This document shows positions 38,364 through 49,912 of a DNA stretch of 64,000 bases, in pieces. This DNA comes from Straminergon stramineum (lineage: Eukaryota > Streptophyta > Bryopsida > Hypnales > Calliergonaceae), in NCBI GenBank assembly GCA_963920665.1, contig OY987266.1:13087001-13151000 (forward strand). Direction: 5' to 3'. How positions within the stretch are numbered: position 1 is the stretch's first letter; each line of letters begins with the position of its first letter. A model generated the notes under the pieces. The model was not told the origin of the DNA. It did not search any database and worked only from the letters and a program-made list of their open reading frames with translations. The translations under genes were made by a program, and so were the position numbers.

Positions 38364-40730
38364 GATATATACATAGTATATTCATATATCGTAACCATAT
38401 CCAAATGCGAGTATCCATATATGATATTTATATCCCATATTCTACAATTGTATGTCACGTTTGTATCTATATATCCATATCAATGTATACCATAATTATA
38501 TATTGAAGGGAGGTTGTAAAAAAATTATTTTATAAGGAGTCTAAACAAACAGCATGTAAAAAAAATGAAATTAAAAAAAAATAAGGGGGAGGTCCTCAAT
38601 CAATCCCTAGCGTTCAATAGAGACCAAAAAAATAGTTGATTGAACATTAGAGGTTATGGATTAAATATCTCCATTCTTTCCTTTCAACATTTAAATATTT
38701 TGAAGATTATAATCCCCTTGGGTGAAAATTATTATCTTTGAGAGTCCAACCTATGAAGCACCTGATGTTCAAATTTTAAACAACAAATGAACGCAAACGT
38801 GTCTCAAGTACAGAAAGTCTTCTTTTATTCATTCATCAAAATGTTTATAGAGTCTTGTGGAAATTCACATACATTTATTTAATATAAATTCTTAAAAATT
38901 TTCTTTACAAATATTCTATAGGTCAAGGAGAAGAAGTGCATTGGATCTTTAAAAATATAACTTTTCTAGTTCAAAGAATGATTTGTCAAAAAAGACTTGA
39001 ATAAATAAGTTTAATAAAGGTCTATAAGAATTGTTGTCATTAGGTCTATACATGTTGAATTCAAAGAAGAGAACTCTTGTTCCTTGCCCATTAGGGCACT
39101 CGTGGATGGTGGTTTTGTATGTTACCCTCTTACAATGGAATTCACTTCATTTGTTTTTAAGAAAAAAAAACTCTTGTGAAAATTACATGTATTCAATCTA
39201 TTATACATTCAAAGGGAACTTTCAATATTTGGATTCAAATTTTATAGAAAATTATTGGTAAGTACACTAGTTGAATTGGCCACATGGAAATGACCTATAG
39301 ATTATGAATTATAATTTTTTGTTTATAATCCATCATTAAATTATCATTTTGACCTACATTTTGTAATACATCTTCACAATTTTGGAAAATTTGAACTACC
39401 CCCTTCTCTTTTATTTTAACTACTAAAAGACAGAGGATTTATTTTAAGGAAAATTGCCAGTAATTGACAACTTTTAGTACAATGGCCATAATTCTAATTC
39501 AAATTTTAAAAAAAATTACAAATGTACAAAAGTATAGTACATTATTATGTCAATGCCTATTGAGGAGGTGCTTTTTTTTTAACAAAATCACAACGAAGAG
39601 TAGCAAAGTGAGGTTGTCTTTTGAGTGGATAGTGAGGCACAAGTTGGTTTCTGAGAAATCCACACATAGATTATACAAGGGGTACACATGTCATGTTCCC
39701 ATTGGTTGTAAAACTTTTTTACAAATTCTGAAAGGGGTACATATTTCATTTTTCCATTGAATATAAAATAGTTACTTCCAAAAATTCTCCGTGGGGTACA
39801 AATTTGGTCTCTACTAACTACACATGGCAAATCACTCTAAACCCTAAGCCCAAAATCATCAATCCTAAATAGAGCATCATGAACAATTACAAAAATCAGA
39901 AAATCCTACTTGATTTGAAGATGAGTAGTAAGTGTAGATCCAGAGTACACCTCATTGAGTTACAACCTATTCCTATAAACTTCACAACAACCCAAATACG
40001 AATCAAAAACACAAATGTCTGACTACACAACACAACCTAAACAACCTATTCTTCTAAACTTCACAGCAACCCAAATACAAATAAGAAACAGTGATGTATG
40101 TACAATGCATCACAAGCTAACAAAAGCAATGAAAAGCAATGAGAAAATGTTTACCTTCTTTGTCTAACATCAAAAGCAATGGACAAAACATTCTCCTCCC
40201 CTTTTGCTCTCCAACATTTTAGTGTGCAAAATTTTTGAAGCTGAGAGCATTGAGATTTTGAGGTTGGAACCCTATTGGCGTCAAAACACACCCTCAAAAC
40301 CCTAATCATGGCGTGGAGATCTATGGTGACCATTTTTTTTAAATCCACGGCATTGGAGGGGGTCCTTTTTTCAATCTCGGATCCAACGGCAGGCATTGGA
40401 AGTTGATTGATTTTCATAAAAATTCCTGATCAACGGCCTTGAGGATGGTTTTCATTTTTTCTCTTCATGATCAACGGTGGGTGATTTTCCAATCGGAAAG
40501 GGGGGCAGGGTGGGGGGAGCTGCATCTTTTCACTGGATAGTGATAGTGATAGTGACATTGCTTGTTGTAAGCCCCAAGGTGGAAATCATCCATTATAATG
40601 AATAGAATATGATTGGATAAAAACTTATTATGCAGATAAAACCGTATAATCAAGCAATTAAACCCTAATTACAACGCAGTAATTACTCAGTACAGAATAT
40701 ACCGTATATATAAAATTATTGTTCCTCTGA
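36590..40730. other. AT-rich intergenic DNA with simple repeats
   Basis: No convincing gene. Contents seen: an (AT)n run (38,327-38,360) in a wider TA-rich patch; a short run of similar phrases about 57 bp apart near 39,679, 39,735 and 39,793 ('ggggtacacatgtcatg', 'ggggtacatatttcat', 'ggggtacaaattt'); and a GC-richer stretch at 40,200-40,520 with no recognised product. ORFs in the TA-rich patch are artefacts of the repeat. Confidence 0.55.
38327..38360 (+). repeat. (AT)n microsatellite
   Basis: An uninterrupted AT dinucleotide run of about 34 bp in a broader TA-rich region. Confidence 0.95.
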
Positions 40731-40734
40731 AGTC

Positions 40735-40812
40735 GGAGCTGGTGCTTTGACTTACCGTCATTTGACTCCTGTTCCGGGATATGCGTTCCGGGATCGAATC
40801 CTGGCAGCTCCA
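40735..40812 (+). tRNA. tRNA-like sequence, probably a pseudo-tRNA
   Basis: A 78-nt stretch with a perfect 7-bp acceptor-type stem (GGAGCTG at the start, CAGCTCC at 40,805-40,811). A T-arm (CCGGG-ATCGAAT-CCTGG) abuts its 3' strand. GATCGAATCC is a good Pol III box B, and a T6 run follows at 40,820-40,825, as expected for a Pol III terminator. The D and anticodon arms do not fold into a normal cloverleaf: no 5-bp stem with a 7-nt loop was found, and no anticodon can be assigned. It is either a decayed tRNA or a tRNA-derived element. Confidence 0.4.
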
Positions 40813-41311
40813 CAAACCATTTTTTATTTTATTTCATTTCCTTTTCTAACTCACTAACTTAGATTCTTTTGTACACCATTCTACAGTGGCGTTGCTGGGG
40901 CAGGGCCGGAGATTCGAGAATGCTGCCCCTTACTGGACTACAGCAATTGTGGACTTCCTCAGGATCTACGAATATATCAGATTCGCCGTGAGAATAGCGA
41001 CCCGCTATTACAGCGGCGAATCCAAATTCTACTCTGAACGATTCCTCCAAGTTAGCGAGGCATGCATTCTGCAGATTTTGCTTTTGCAAAAGAATCGTCA
41101 GCTGGGAGGTTAGAATTTCTCCGTGTTGCACTCATTTTGGCTCAATTCGGGTGCAATTGCGTGCACCGCGCCTTGCTTTTGGTGGTTTGAAGGTTTTTTT
41201 ATTTTTTCCTTAGGCGCAGGTGGTGGTGGATTGGGCCAATGTGGATGCGTTAGACATTATTGATTCAAGAGAGAGACGTTAGGGTTTGATGCGCACGGAG
41301 GTTTAGAGATC

Positions 41312-43146
41312 ATGCGGTTTTGCAGCTCCCGATGCGGAGGGGCGACGGCATGGTTTGATCATTACGATGCTGTGCAAATGTGCACTGTCGTGCTTCTTTA
41401 CTTGCAGGTCCATCTCCCCTTTCCTTGGACTAGTCGAGCTCTGGGCACATTAGGTCAATTGGAGATATATTGGTTATATCGGGCACAGGGTCTTGATTCT
41501 TAACCACAGCATCAATTACCGTTTGGCCCTGGGGAACTGCTTTGCAGCACCGACAAATTCAGCCTCATAAGTTCACTGGTTGAGCATCTAATATTGTCTG
41601 CTTTGAATGGTTTCGGGGTCTGCCTGTGACTTGTGAATGATTAGGAGGATTTGGTGTTTGAGGGATCATGGCATTTCCGCAAATTCTTGAAAGATTGGTT
41701 TCATGACTTGAAAGTCTTGCGTGTTCTTCTTCCGAATTTTCCAATTATTGCTCTCTGATGTAGATTCAGTCTAGTGTCTTTTCCTTGGCGGTGGAGTTGT
41801 GTCAGCAGCCACTGCTGCGCTTCTTTACGTTTTTTGTTTTCTGAGAGAACTATTCGACAGATCAGAGAAAATGGAGGGTGCATCGGGTAGGTCGGGCCAC
41901 AGCAGCACCGTTTGGCCCTGTCGAACCATTTTCAGAATCTATAAATTTATTCACATTAGAACCCCGGTCAAGCTTCCAATATTGGTTTTGCATTGAATAG
42001 TTCCGGGGTCTGCCCATGACTTGTGAATGATTTGGAGTATTCGGTGTTCGAGGGAGGGCATTTCATTTTATAAGAGGCAGACACCAGGCTGATTTGGAAG
42101 AATATCTATGGGTGCAGGTGGCTTGTGCACTAGTCGGATCATTGGGTGCTATTTACACCGGCATTGTGTTGGCCAACTTGGCTCTTGCATTGTTCGCCTT
42201 AATAGCGATCGAAAGTGGTAGTCAAAGCCTAGGTCGAGCTTATGCTGTGTTCTTGGGTCTTTCTCTCCTCCTTGACATCGTCTGGTTCAGCCTCTTTACC
42301 AATGAAATCAGGTGGGTCTTCTTTCTTGTGAATTGCTGGAGAGCTTTTGCTTGCTTTCCTAATGTTATTATGAGAAACCTTAGCTTGTAGGTTGAATGTT
42401 TTCAATGCGACAGAGTTTTGGTACCGATCGCAATTGAAATGCCTTGTCAATTACAAGTACATTTTCTCTCAAGAAATAATAACGGTCGTTGGATGCGAGG
42501 CGCAACAGGTACTTCTGGAATGAAACGCAACTGGGGAAGTTTGGAGCTCTCTCTGTGAAGATAATGTTCTGGATGCAAGCAACAGGAAGTGCACTACGAT
42601 TTCTTTCGTCTTGTCTTTGGTGTCAGATGTACAGGCTCGGTGCAATATCAGACACTTCGGTTACACAACAAACTGTCGGTCTCGATGGCAGAATTCTAAG
42701 TTCAGGGAATGCCGAAAGAGAAGCTGAAGTGCTTGGGGGTTCAATTTATGACCGGGCTGCCTATTCTTCTCTCTGTGGAAGTTTCAGTCGTAAGGACAGC
42801 CGTGGTGTTGAGGTTAGTATCGTGCACTTCACCTCGTTATGGAGTTGAAGTGTGACTGATGTATTAACTCCCCAACAATGTTCTAAGTTTTGCTGCATTG
42901 GAACCCATCGTATGCTGTTTTCTTAAAATCATTAAAAAAAATCCAGTTTGTTGCAGACCATTTCATTCATTTAGGAAGTCCTAATGAATAGATGGCATTA
43001 ATTTTGTGTAGTATAGATCATTTGTAATTTGGGTTGATAAGCAACTGATCCTCCTTTGCAATGAACATTTGTGACAGAGCAATGGCCAGAGATCAGAGGA
43101 TGAGAGTCAACTTCAAAGCCCACTGCTACATAAAGAGTCAGCCTGA
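41312..43146 (+). CDS. AGTRAP-like small multi-pass membrane protein (four exons)
   Basis: Exons: 41312-41407, 42118-42311, 42509-42812, 43078-43146; 663 nt, 220 residues. Phases close and introns are GT-AG. The central region (about 20-135) is hydrophobic with four likely membrane helices: around VVLLYLQVACALVGSLGAIY, IVLANLALALFALIAIES, YAVFLGLSLLLDIVWFSLF, and FGALSVKIMFWMQATGSA with the SSCLWCQMYRLG stretch. The LLLDIVWFSLF and LRFLSSCLWCQMYR segments recall animal type-1 angiotensin II receptor-associated protein and its uncharacterised plant relatives. The tail (136-220) is polar and probably cytosolic. Exons 2-4 are solid. Exon 1 is the weakest call: its donor is GTCCAT, and a similar but diverged segment lies downstream in intron 1. 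The function in plants is unknown to me. Confidence 0.7.
41518..42063 (+). repeat. Diverged tandem duplication in intron 1 of the AGTRAP-like gene
   Basis: 41,518-41,676 and 41,907-42,063 share 'accgtttggccctg', 'ggggtctgcc', 'atgacttgtgaatgatt', 'ggtgtt.gaggg' and 'gcattt' in order. Upstream of each lies a version of 'gcgcttctttac' / 'gtgcttctttac', the latter inside proposed exon 1. The duplication, about 390-bp period, may therefore have included that exon. Confidence 0.65.
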
Positions 43147-45348
43147 ATTGGGGAAGACGTGGTCAATGTCATTGAGATTTGTATTATGCATTCGTGCCGT
43201 GCACCATCTACGATAAGTCCCTAGCACCAGCCATTCTAAATCGATTCGTCTAGTGTGTCAAGTTTCCATACATTTGATATGGGCCTGGTATGTACTGTAC
43301 AGCAAATATTTCTTTCCAGGAAATCTGACAAACACTTCATTGCTTAGTGAGTTCAATTAGATGCGTCATTTGGTGCAGTCCAAGGGTTGAGCAAACAATT
43401 GCTGCCTGGGGTCTTCTAAATTTTCAGAAGAGACTTGTGTGCTGTGATCAAATGTGCCCTCAGTCTAAGCTAGACGCTGAAGGACCTAGAAAGCCCAAAT
43501 TGGGGCTCATGTTTTTTTAGCCTTTTGATCAAGTCATATGGGAAATTTCTTGTCCAATAATATTTTTTTTCTATATATGCAGCGTTCTTCACTAATTCTG
43601 TTGATATAGAATTTGACTCCATTTGAATTGTAATGTTCACAATGTGTAATCAATCAAATTATTTCAATTCCAAACCATTAATCCTGCGTCATTTAGGGGT
43701 TTCAAGTGACACTGTACGAATATATAAATAGCTACAGGTACAAAGCAGTGAAAGTAGTATTGTACAGTCATCATTTTTCTAGGTTCAAGAATGGTCAGGT
43801 TATCATTTGATTTTATCCAATTAGAACCAAGCCAGTCCGTGTGTCCAACAACTGTTTAAAAAATTCAGAGGTACATAGGTATTCTTGCTAATATGGAATA
43901 GACATTTACTTTGGTTTGCATGTAAGTATGAAATCATAAATAAACTATGTGATACCAAACTGGTTTAGTATCAAATGACCAATATTCATCCGAGTAATGC
44001 ATACCTTCATCACAACCTCAAGAGCAATGCAAGAATGAATACAATTACACCTGTTTGGTTCTCAATGAATTTGTTGGTTTGACAATCATTCTACTCATGG
44101 GTGATTTGATAATGTTGAGCATGAGGTGACCAGCCTGGCATTCTAGGGTTAACAAGTTGGCCATAGTTATGTGGTCTGCGCATTTGCAGCTGTAGGCGCC
44201 AATTGTTTGAAACTGGTGCCTGCAGCTGGGCTCTCATTCATGTGGTATAATTCTTTGAAGAGAATTGTGTTAAAAGTTGATGAAATAGAAGCATAATAAG
44301 CTTTGTACTGTCTCTAGCAACACGATCCATTTACTTTTGTTGTAAATGGAGAGCTTGTAAATTTCTGACTTAGAAAGTGTAGCAAGACATGTACTAAGTC
44401 TTCATGTTGATAATACCGGTACACAGGCCATCAATTGAAGTGTGTCAAGGAGCTCAGTTTTTTTAAATCATCTATAGACAAATTGCAACTCTAGTTGGGT
44501 GACTTTTATGAATGACATTCCAATATATTACACAAAAAGTATCAGAATTGAAGACTGAATTGGGAGATTTTCTCAAATGGGTTGTAAAGTCAATGTCCTC
44601 AAGTTGAGCACTGTACAGTACTGTACAGTACAGGCGACTCCTTATCCTCAGGTTTCTGTAGGTGACATTTTGGGGAACACACTCAGGATTGGATGATCTT
44701 ACCTTGTTGTGAAGACCACCTAGCAGAGCACAAATTTGAGAGTGATTTATAATTGTTTAAATTTACTGTTTTGTAGATTTCAGAAATTCTAGGCCAGTGG
44801 TATGTAACGTAAGGACACTGGGATACATTACCATTACTCCCAAGTTTTGAGGAGCAATCTTTGGCAACATTTCGATCATGATGGCAGAGACACTCATATC
44901 AAGAAAGATGAGATAAGTTGTACAATACTCAAGGTCTGAAAGTATTTCCTATTACTTTCAGCATCTGCAATGCTCCCTGCAACAAAGACAGTATTGGCAC
45001 TGTGCCAAGTGCAGACTTATTTTTTATTAAAATTGCACTCCAATGCAACTGTTCTTGGGGCCTCCAATTTCACAGTCTCGATATGTGACCACCTACGACC
45101 GGCTATGGTAGCTGACCCTTTTCCAATCAACCTCTTTCCATTTTCCCCCTGTAGACTAGTTTCTTTCTATTCAAGTACTGATGAGCAATGATTTATTATG
45201 GTACAATTCTCAGTGTAATTGTGGCACATTATGATTGGCTACAAGACTCTCAATATTGCAACCAGCCCTTGGTCAGAAATAGGAAGGCCTATATAACCAA
45301 TATGGGTCAAACAAAATCTTGAGCTAAAAAATTCACAGAAATTATATT
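43147..45348. other. Intergenic DNA, no gene seen
   Basis: The first part is probably the 3' untranslated region of the preceding gene. The remainder has no ORF with recognisable features. A short self-complementary run ('ctgtacagtactgtacag') lies near 44,613. Confidence 0.55.
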
Positions 45349-45735
45349 TAAGGTAGAAACACCCATAAGCGTCCCTGATCCCATCCTTGCACCCTAGACA
45401 TCACTAAATGTGTCCCTAGACTTTAGTTTATGTGTCCTCCATATGTTTAATTCTGATTGGCTAACACATGTGTAGGACACATACTTAACTGTGATTCGCT
45501 GACAACTAATTTTCACAGAGTTCAAATTGGGGTCCACCTCCAGGACATATTTAGTGATCTAGGGAGCCAGCACTTTGAAAAATCATAGAAATTACATACG
45601 ACATCCAAAAAATCTAATTTTTTTTAATGTTCATGATTTTCACTTGCTAATACTAGAAAAATAAAAATTTAAAGGAAAGATGCCTCCAAATATGTTGAAT
45701 TGCTTATACTGACACTTTTGGGTGCTCCCACCTTA
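45349..45735 (+). mobile_element. TA-flanked MITE, M2-like ends
   Basis: Bounded by TAAGGTAGAAACACCCATAA and, inverted, 'ttttgggtgctcccacctta'. The termini match those of the 53,011-53,234 element (TAAGGTAAGAGCACCCAAAA) apart from a few bases. The interior is different, about 340 bp. TA is present at each edge. Confidence 0.6.
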
Positions 45736-45903
45736 GAGGCATAAAATTTTGGAAAATTATGGAATCCTTCCAAACTCTTTTTTGTACATGGAAAATTTCA
45801 GCACTTGAGAAACTCATGCTCCATATATGCATAATTGCTCAAGTAGTTGAAAATGGATCATATGCCTTAATTAGCTAAATATGAAGGGCCTATGAGTTGG
45901 CCA

Positions 45904-46409
45904 TTGTAGGAATAGTCATTATTGTCAACACTTTTCAAGCATTGGTATGTGTGCTAATCAATTCTACCTTCCCTTGTTTCCATAAAAAGTCTTTTTGTAA
46001 TATAGATTCTTTTTTTTCTTTCTTTTTATAATACGAAAAAGTCCATTTGATGTTTGGATTGCTAGCCTTGCATTGTGTGGGGCCTCATGAAATGGCCCAC
46101 CATTTTGCTACATATACATTGCAGATGCTCTTAGAGCATCTACAATGCATACTCAACATACAAGCCCTATAACAACAAATGGCGACCCATTCCACAAGGC
46201 CTATATAGTGCTAGATTTTTCTTTGAAAAAATTGACACAATGCAAAGCCGGCAATCCAAACACCAATTGGACTTTTCCATATTATAAAAAGAAAGAAAGA
46301 AAAAAATCTACAATGAAATGAAACTTTTCATGGAAACAAGGGAAGGTAGAATTGATTAGCACACATACCAATGCTTGAAAAGCATTGACAATAATGACTA
46401 TTCCTACAA
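45904..46409 (+). mobile_element. Foldback MITE with arms of about 175 bp
   Basis: The left arm (45,904-46,078) and right arm (46,235-46,409) are reverse complements over most of their length. The left starts 'ttgtaggaatagtcattatt' and the right ends 'aataatgactattcctacaa'. The loop contains a second, perfect-looking palindrome (46,117-46,147) built on GCAGATGCTCTTAGAGCATC. 'cattgcagatgctctta' recurs at 46,567-46,583, probably from a relative. There is no ORF. A transcript would fold into a long imperfect hairpin. Confidence 0.8.
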
Positions 46410-46868
46410 GGGACAACTTGCAAGCCCTTCAAATTTTGTAAATTTGCCGATCCTAAGTGGTTGCATACTAAGACCATGAAAGTGGAGGACCCCTTACCGG
46501 TTGCATTGGAACTGGGTTTTAATTAGAAATGACAAAGCACCCTCTACAGTGCCGATACTGGGCCTGCTCCCGGCCGCATTGCAGATGCTCTTATCAACCC
46601 GATGTTCAAAATCCACAAGGGTCCTACTCCAAGTGTGAATACATATTGGCTTTCCTACAGTTGACGGTGCTAGTAGCGCCTTTGATTATATAACACTGTC
46701 TGAAGAGAACAACAATGTCTTCCAAGGAAAAATAATACTAAGCTTAAGTGACAAAATTGGCTGCTTCAGACGAGCCTAATAGTGGCCAACTCGAAGCTTC
46801 TGACAGGCTACCCAAAAATAAATAAAAAGTTCCCATGGATGAAAAAATTGTCCCAAGTGTTCGCTATA

Positions 46869-49800
46869 CTATAAAGCGCTTGTATCCATGAGAATTTGGT
46901 AAACACCAACACATATCTCTCCTGTAATAAGAAGAATAATGATCCACTCAAGCGTATCTGACTTCCTGTTCTGCAGAATCTCCAAAAAGAATCGCACGTT
47001 GTGCTGCAAAACAATGTCTGTTAGTTGGCTGTGAGGGCGAAGACCTAAATGTTTATGTTCTCCTCAACTTCCCAAACGATGATGATAACACAGAACACCA
47101 CACAAAACAAGCATTGAGATATTCCATATTTACTCTGAATGTGACAGTTTGCAATAAATTATAAAATATAGCTATTGCGTAATGATAGACAGCTGTTTCA
47201 GGGTAAGACATCAGTCAACAGACCTGAATAATATTAAGCTTAAAGTCCAAGTTCTCAAACCGATCGTCAAGCTCAAAATCGTCTCGCAAGAATTCCCAAA
47301 TCTGAGAATAATTTGCGTCTTTCCATGCTGCATCGGACCTGTTAAAATGCAAAGGGAATCATTTTCAACAAGCAAAAACACGTCATGTCAAGCTAAGGAA
47401 AATTTTCCACGATACTAGAGACAGGGAGACATGGCCCAGAAGATGCAAACCTCTCCAAGAGGCCCAGGCGGAGAATCACATCTGCAAGAGTGGTATTGGC
47501 AGTTGCCACTAGCTGAAACAGGCTTTTCCTAGTCATAGTGAATGTACCAGTCTTCTCCATTCCTCGATTCAACTCACTAAATGTGTTCACCATCTCATCC
47601 ACCTGCATTGTTCGTCAGTGGCTTCTTAGTATCAACTACCCAAAAAGAGATAATTTCGAAATTCAAGGGCGTGGAAAGCACGGCAGTGAAAGGTTGTTGA
47701 GCGAAAAATAAAATACGCTAGAGCTAAATCCGCAGGAAAAAATCATAGATATGTAACTGACGCTAACAAAACAAAGTCAAGGGTGGCGCGAACCTTCTTG
47801 GCGTAGTAATCAAGAGCAATACTTTGACCAAGAATGCTAGATATAACTCGGATATTGTCTGTGTCAAGCATCCGCAACATGATTTGATCTTGTCCTCCTT
47901 CACTCCACTCAGGTAGGGTTGGCCTCACTAGCACCCCGTAATCTGAGCAACAAGGAAAAACAAAATTTATCAAAAATATGTCTACAATGACAGGGAAATT
48001 AAATATATACTGAAATAAGAGTTGTTAGATTAGAGAGGCGTTTCTCCGTCATTGTGACACAGCCTCCTCTAAACTGGAAACACATGAATAACACTTGCTA
48101 ATAACGCAGGAGGCCATATGAGAAATGTAAGTTCCGGCAAATGAAACTAGTACCATCTTTCCTTGTCTCGCGGAATTCGTCCGTGCAGAACTTGCGCACG
48201 GCAGACAAAGCTTCTTCTTCCTCATCATCGCCGAAGTTGAAGAACACAATTGATCCATACTGGAAGGCGACCATGTATCTTTCCTGTGAGTGACTTATTT
48301 CTGCATATCCCTGCCCAGGTTACCAGATAATTAATCACTTGAGGTACTAGTTTCACTTGCCATAACGGATCAAGCTCTTTCCTCCCAGGGGTCTACTTAA
48401 TTGAATCTAGTGCCTATTGATGTAACATTAAGAACTTTGTCAATGTAAAGGGGATCTTTTATGATATTTTACACCACTATGTACGGCAATGAAAGAAGAC
48501 GAGGGACGAGAGGAGGTTCAAGCTAGAGAACTGTACAGGTCTGTTTGACGTAGGTTTAGCATTAGCAGGCCGGTTGGCAAATCGAATAATGAGATTGTTG
48601 CGCGAGTTGGTGATCTCCAAGAAGGGTTCCTCAGATAGCCGCTTCAGATCCACACTGAATCCTCACTCAAGCCATCAAGTTAATCAGTACAGGTGCAACA
48701 TCCATATACAGCATTAATACAGAAATGTTGAACATTACGTGGCATCATATCATTGACAGGGGTAAATTAGGCGCGGTGTGGTGTAGCCCAGTGGATTAAC
48801 AGTAATAATAAACTGATGCAGAATTTGGAAACCGAACAAAGCATGGGCTCGAGGCGGCCGTACGACTCAGAGACAACAAGGCCGAGGATCTAAAACCATT
48901 AGAGACCTGATCCCATCTCCTACACTGATCCCTGTTACCGACAGTGATCGTCTATTCATACCTTCGGTTGCATTTATTAGCTAAAAGGCTTGACTAAATG
49001 TATATTACCACTAGATCTTTGAATGGAAACGGAGATGTCTTCAATCACGTCTGGTACTGTACCAATTTAAAATTGCATAAGAAATTCATGCATAGTGCCA
49101 AAAGTTGATCTCAACAAATTCGGCCCATGAACCCAAAGATCTCTCCACCTCTCTATACATCTTCCAAAGCACACACTCTAAGTGATATTAAAATGCTTAA
49201 AGAGACACTCTAACTTTTTCCAGAATAAGCGAACTCACCTCCTTGAGATGTAGCAAGCCTTGACAGGAATATAGACATCGTCTTTTTGAAACTGAGGTGG
49301 ATTAGGGGAAAAGCTGGTCTTTTGACGTGTCTCAGACTCCCGTAACCGTAAATGCTGCTGACCCCATTCGACTCCATCGCCATCCTTTTTCATCTCCGTA
49401 TGCTCAATCTCTTTGCGAACTTCTCTACTCCTCGCCAAAACTTTGTCTTCATCATGCTCCAACTCCCGAGGAACTCTGACTGGATCTGCCTGTTGTGCTT
49501 CACCAGACTGGGTTCTCGATTCTGGGGCATCCCAATACTCAGGCTCCCGGCTTAAAGCAGTTGAAACTCGTGTCCGAACCGAACGTAGTTTTAAGCCCTG
49601 AATAGGGTTGAAGGAGAACAACTTTGGGTTAAAAGGGCTGGCATAACGAGAATTTGGCGCTGATAGACCTCCTAATTCTTGATTAGAAATGGAGGAGACC
49701 TGCCTGGCATATATAGAACTCCACCCGATAGCAAGTTTGTTTTCTTGCTCAATCCAGTTCACTAGACTTGTGCTAGATTTCAATATTGGTTCCACTGGCT

Positions 49801-49912
49801 TGCTCCAAGAAACAAAAGACGAGTTGGCTTCGTAGCTTGCACGGGGTAATTGCTTGGCCGTAAATGCCCGACCAAGCTTCTGCCAATGTCTCCATTGAGA
49901 GCTCGTTCTCAT
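46869..49912 (-). CDS. DUF155 / RMD1-Sif2 family protein, probably mitochondrial (seven exons)
   Basis: Exons 5' to 3': 49912-49239, 48654-48537, 48310-48154, 47942-47794, 47602-47451, 47338-47224, 47003-46869; 1,500 nt, 499 residues. All introns are GT-AG with matching phases. Residues 1-40 are rich in Arg, Ser and Gln with few acidic residues, as in a mitochondrial presequence. Residues 40-210 are low-complexity and charged. The DUF155 core (about 215-455) includes YIPVKACYISRSVDL, FQYGSIVFFNFGDDEEE, ILGQSIALDYYAKKVDEM, LLERSDAAWKDANYSQIWEF and LDFKLNIIQ. The end has the family's H-N-V-RF-LEILQNRKSDTLEW motif followed by one membrane helix (about 474-493). Relatives include yeast Rmd1/Sif2 and the Arabidopsis RETARDED ROOT GROWTH proteins in mitochondria; the latter are shorter, the difference lying in the N-terminal region. 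Molecular activity is unknown. Confidence 0.88.
48771..49170 (+). mobile_element. tRNA-derived SINE in intron 1 of the DUF155 gene
   Basis: Box A TAGCCCAGTGG (48,784-48,794) fits the Pol III consensus exactly. A B-box-like GGGCTCGAGGC follows at 48,845-48,855, a spacing usual for tRNA-headed SINEs. The body resembles the repeat at 5,885-6,220 ('gatctaaaaccatta', 'ccctgttacc', 'gatctcaaca', 'acccaaagatctctcc'). It lies antisense to the host gene in the intron 48,655-49,238. The 3' end is approximate, and no target duplication was confirmed. Confidence 0.6.

Noticed and set aside
38229..38506. Three ORFs rich in Ile and Tyr on both strands
   Set aside because: They are translations of the (AT)n and TA-rich patch, not genes.
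40886..41131. Overlapping ORFs on both strands just before the AGTRAP-like gene
   Set aside because: They mirror each other and have no recognisable domain; probably promoter or leader sequence.
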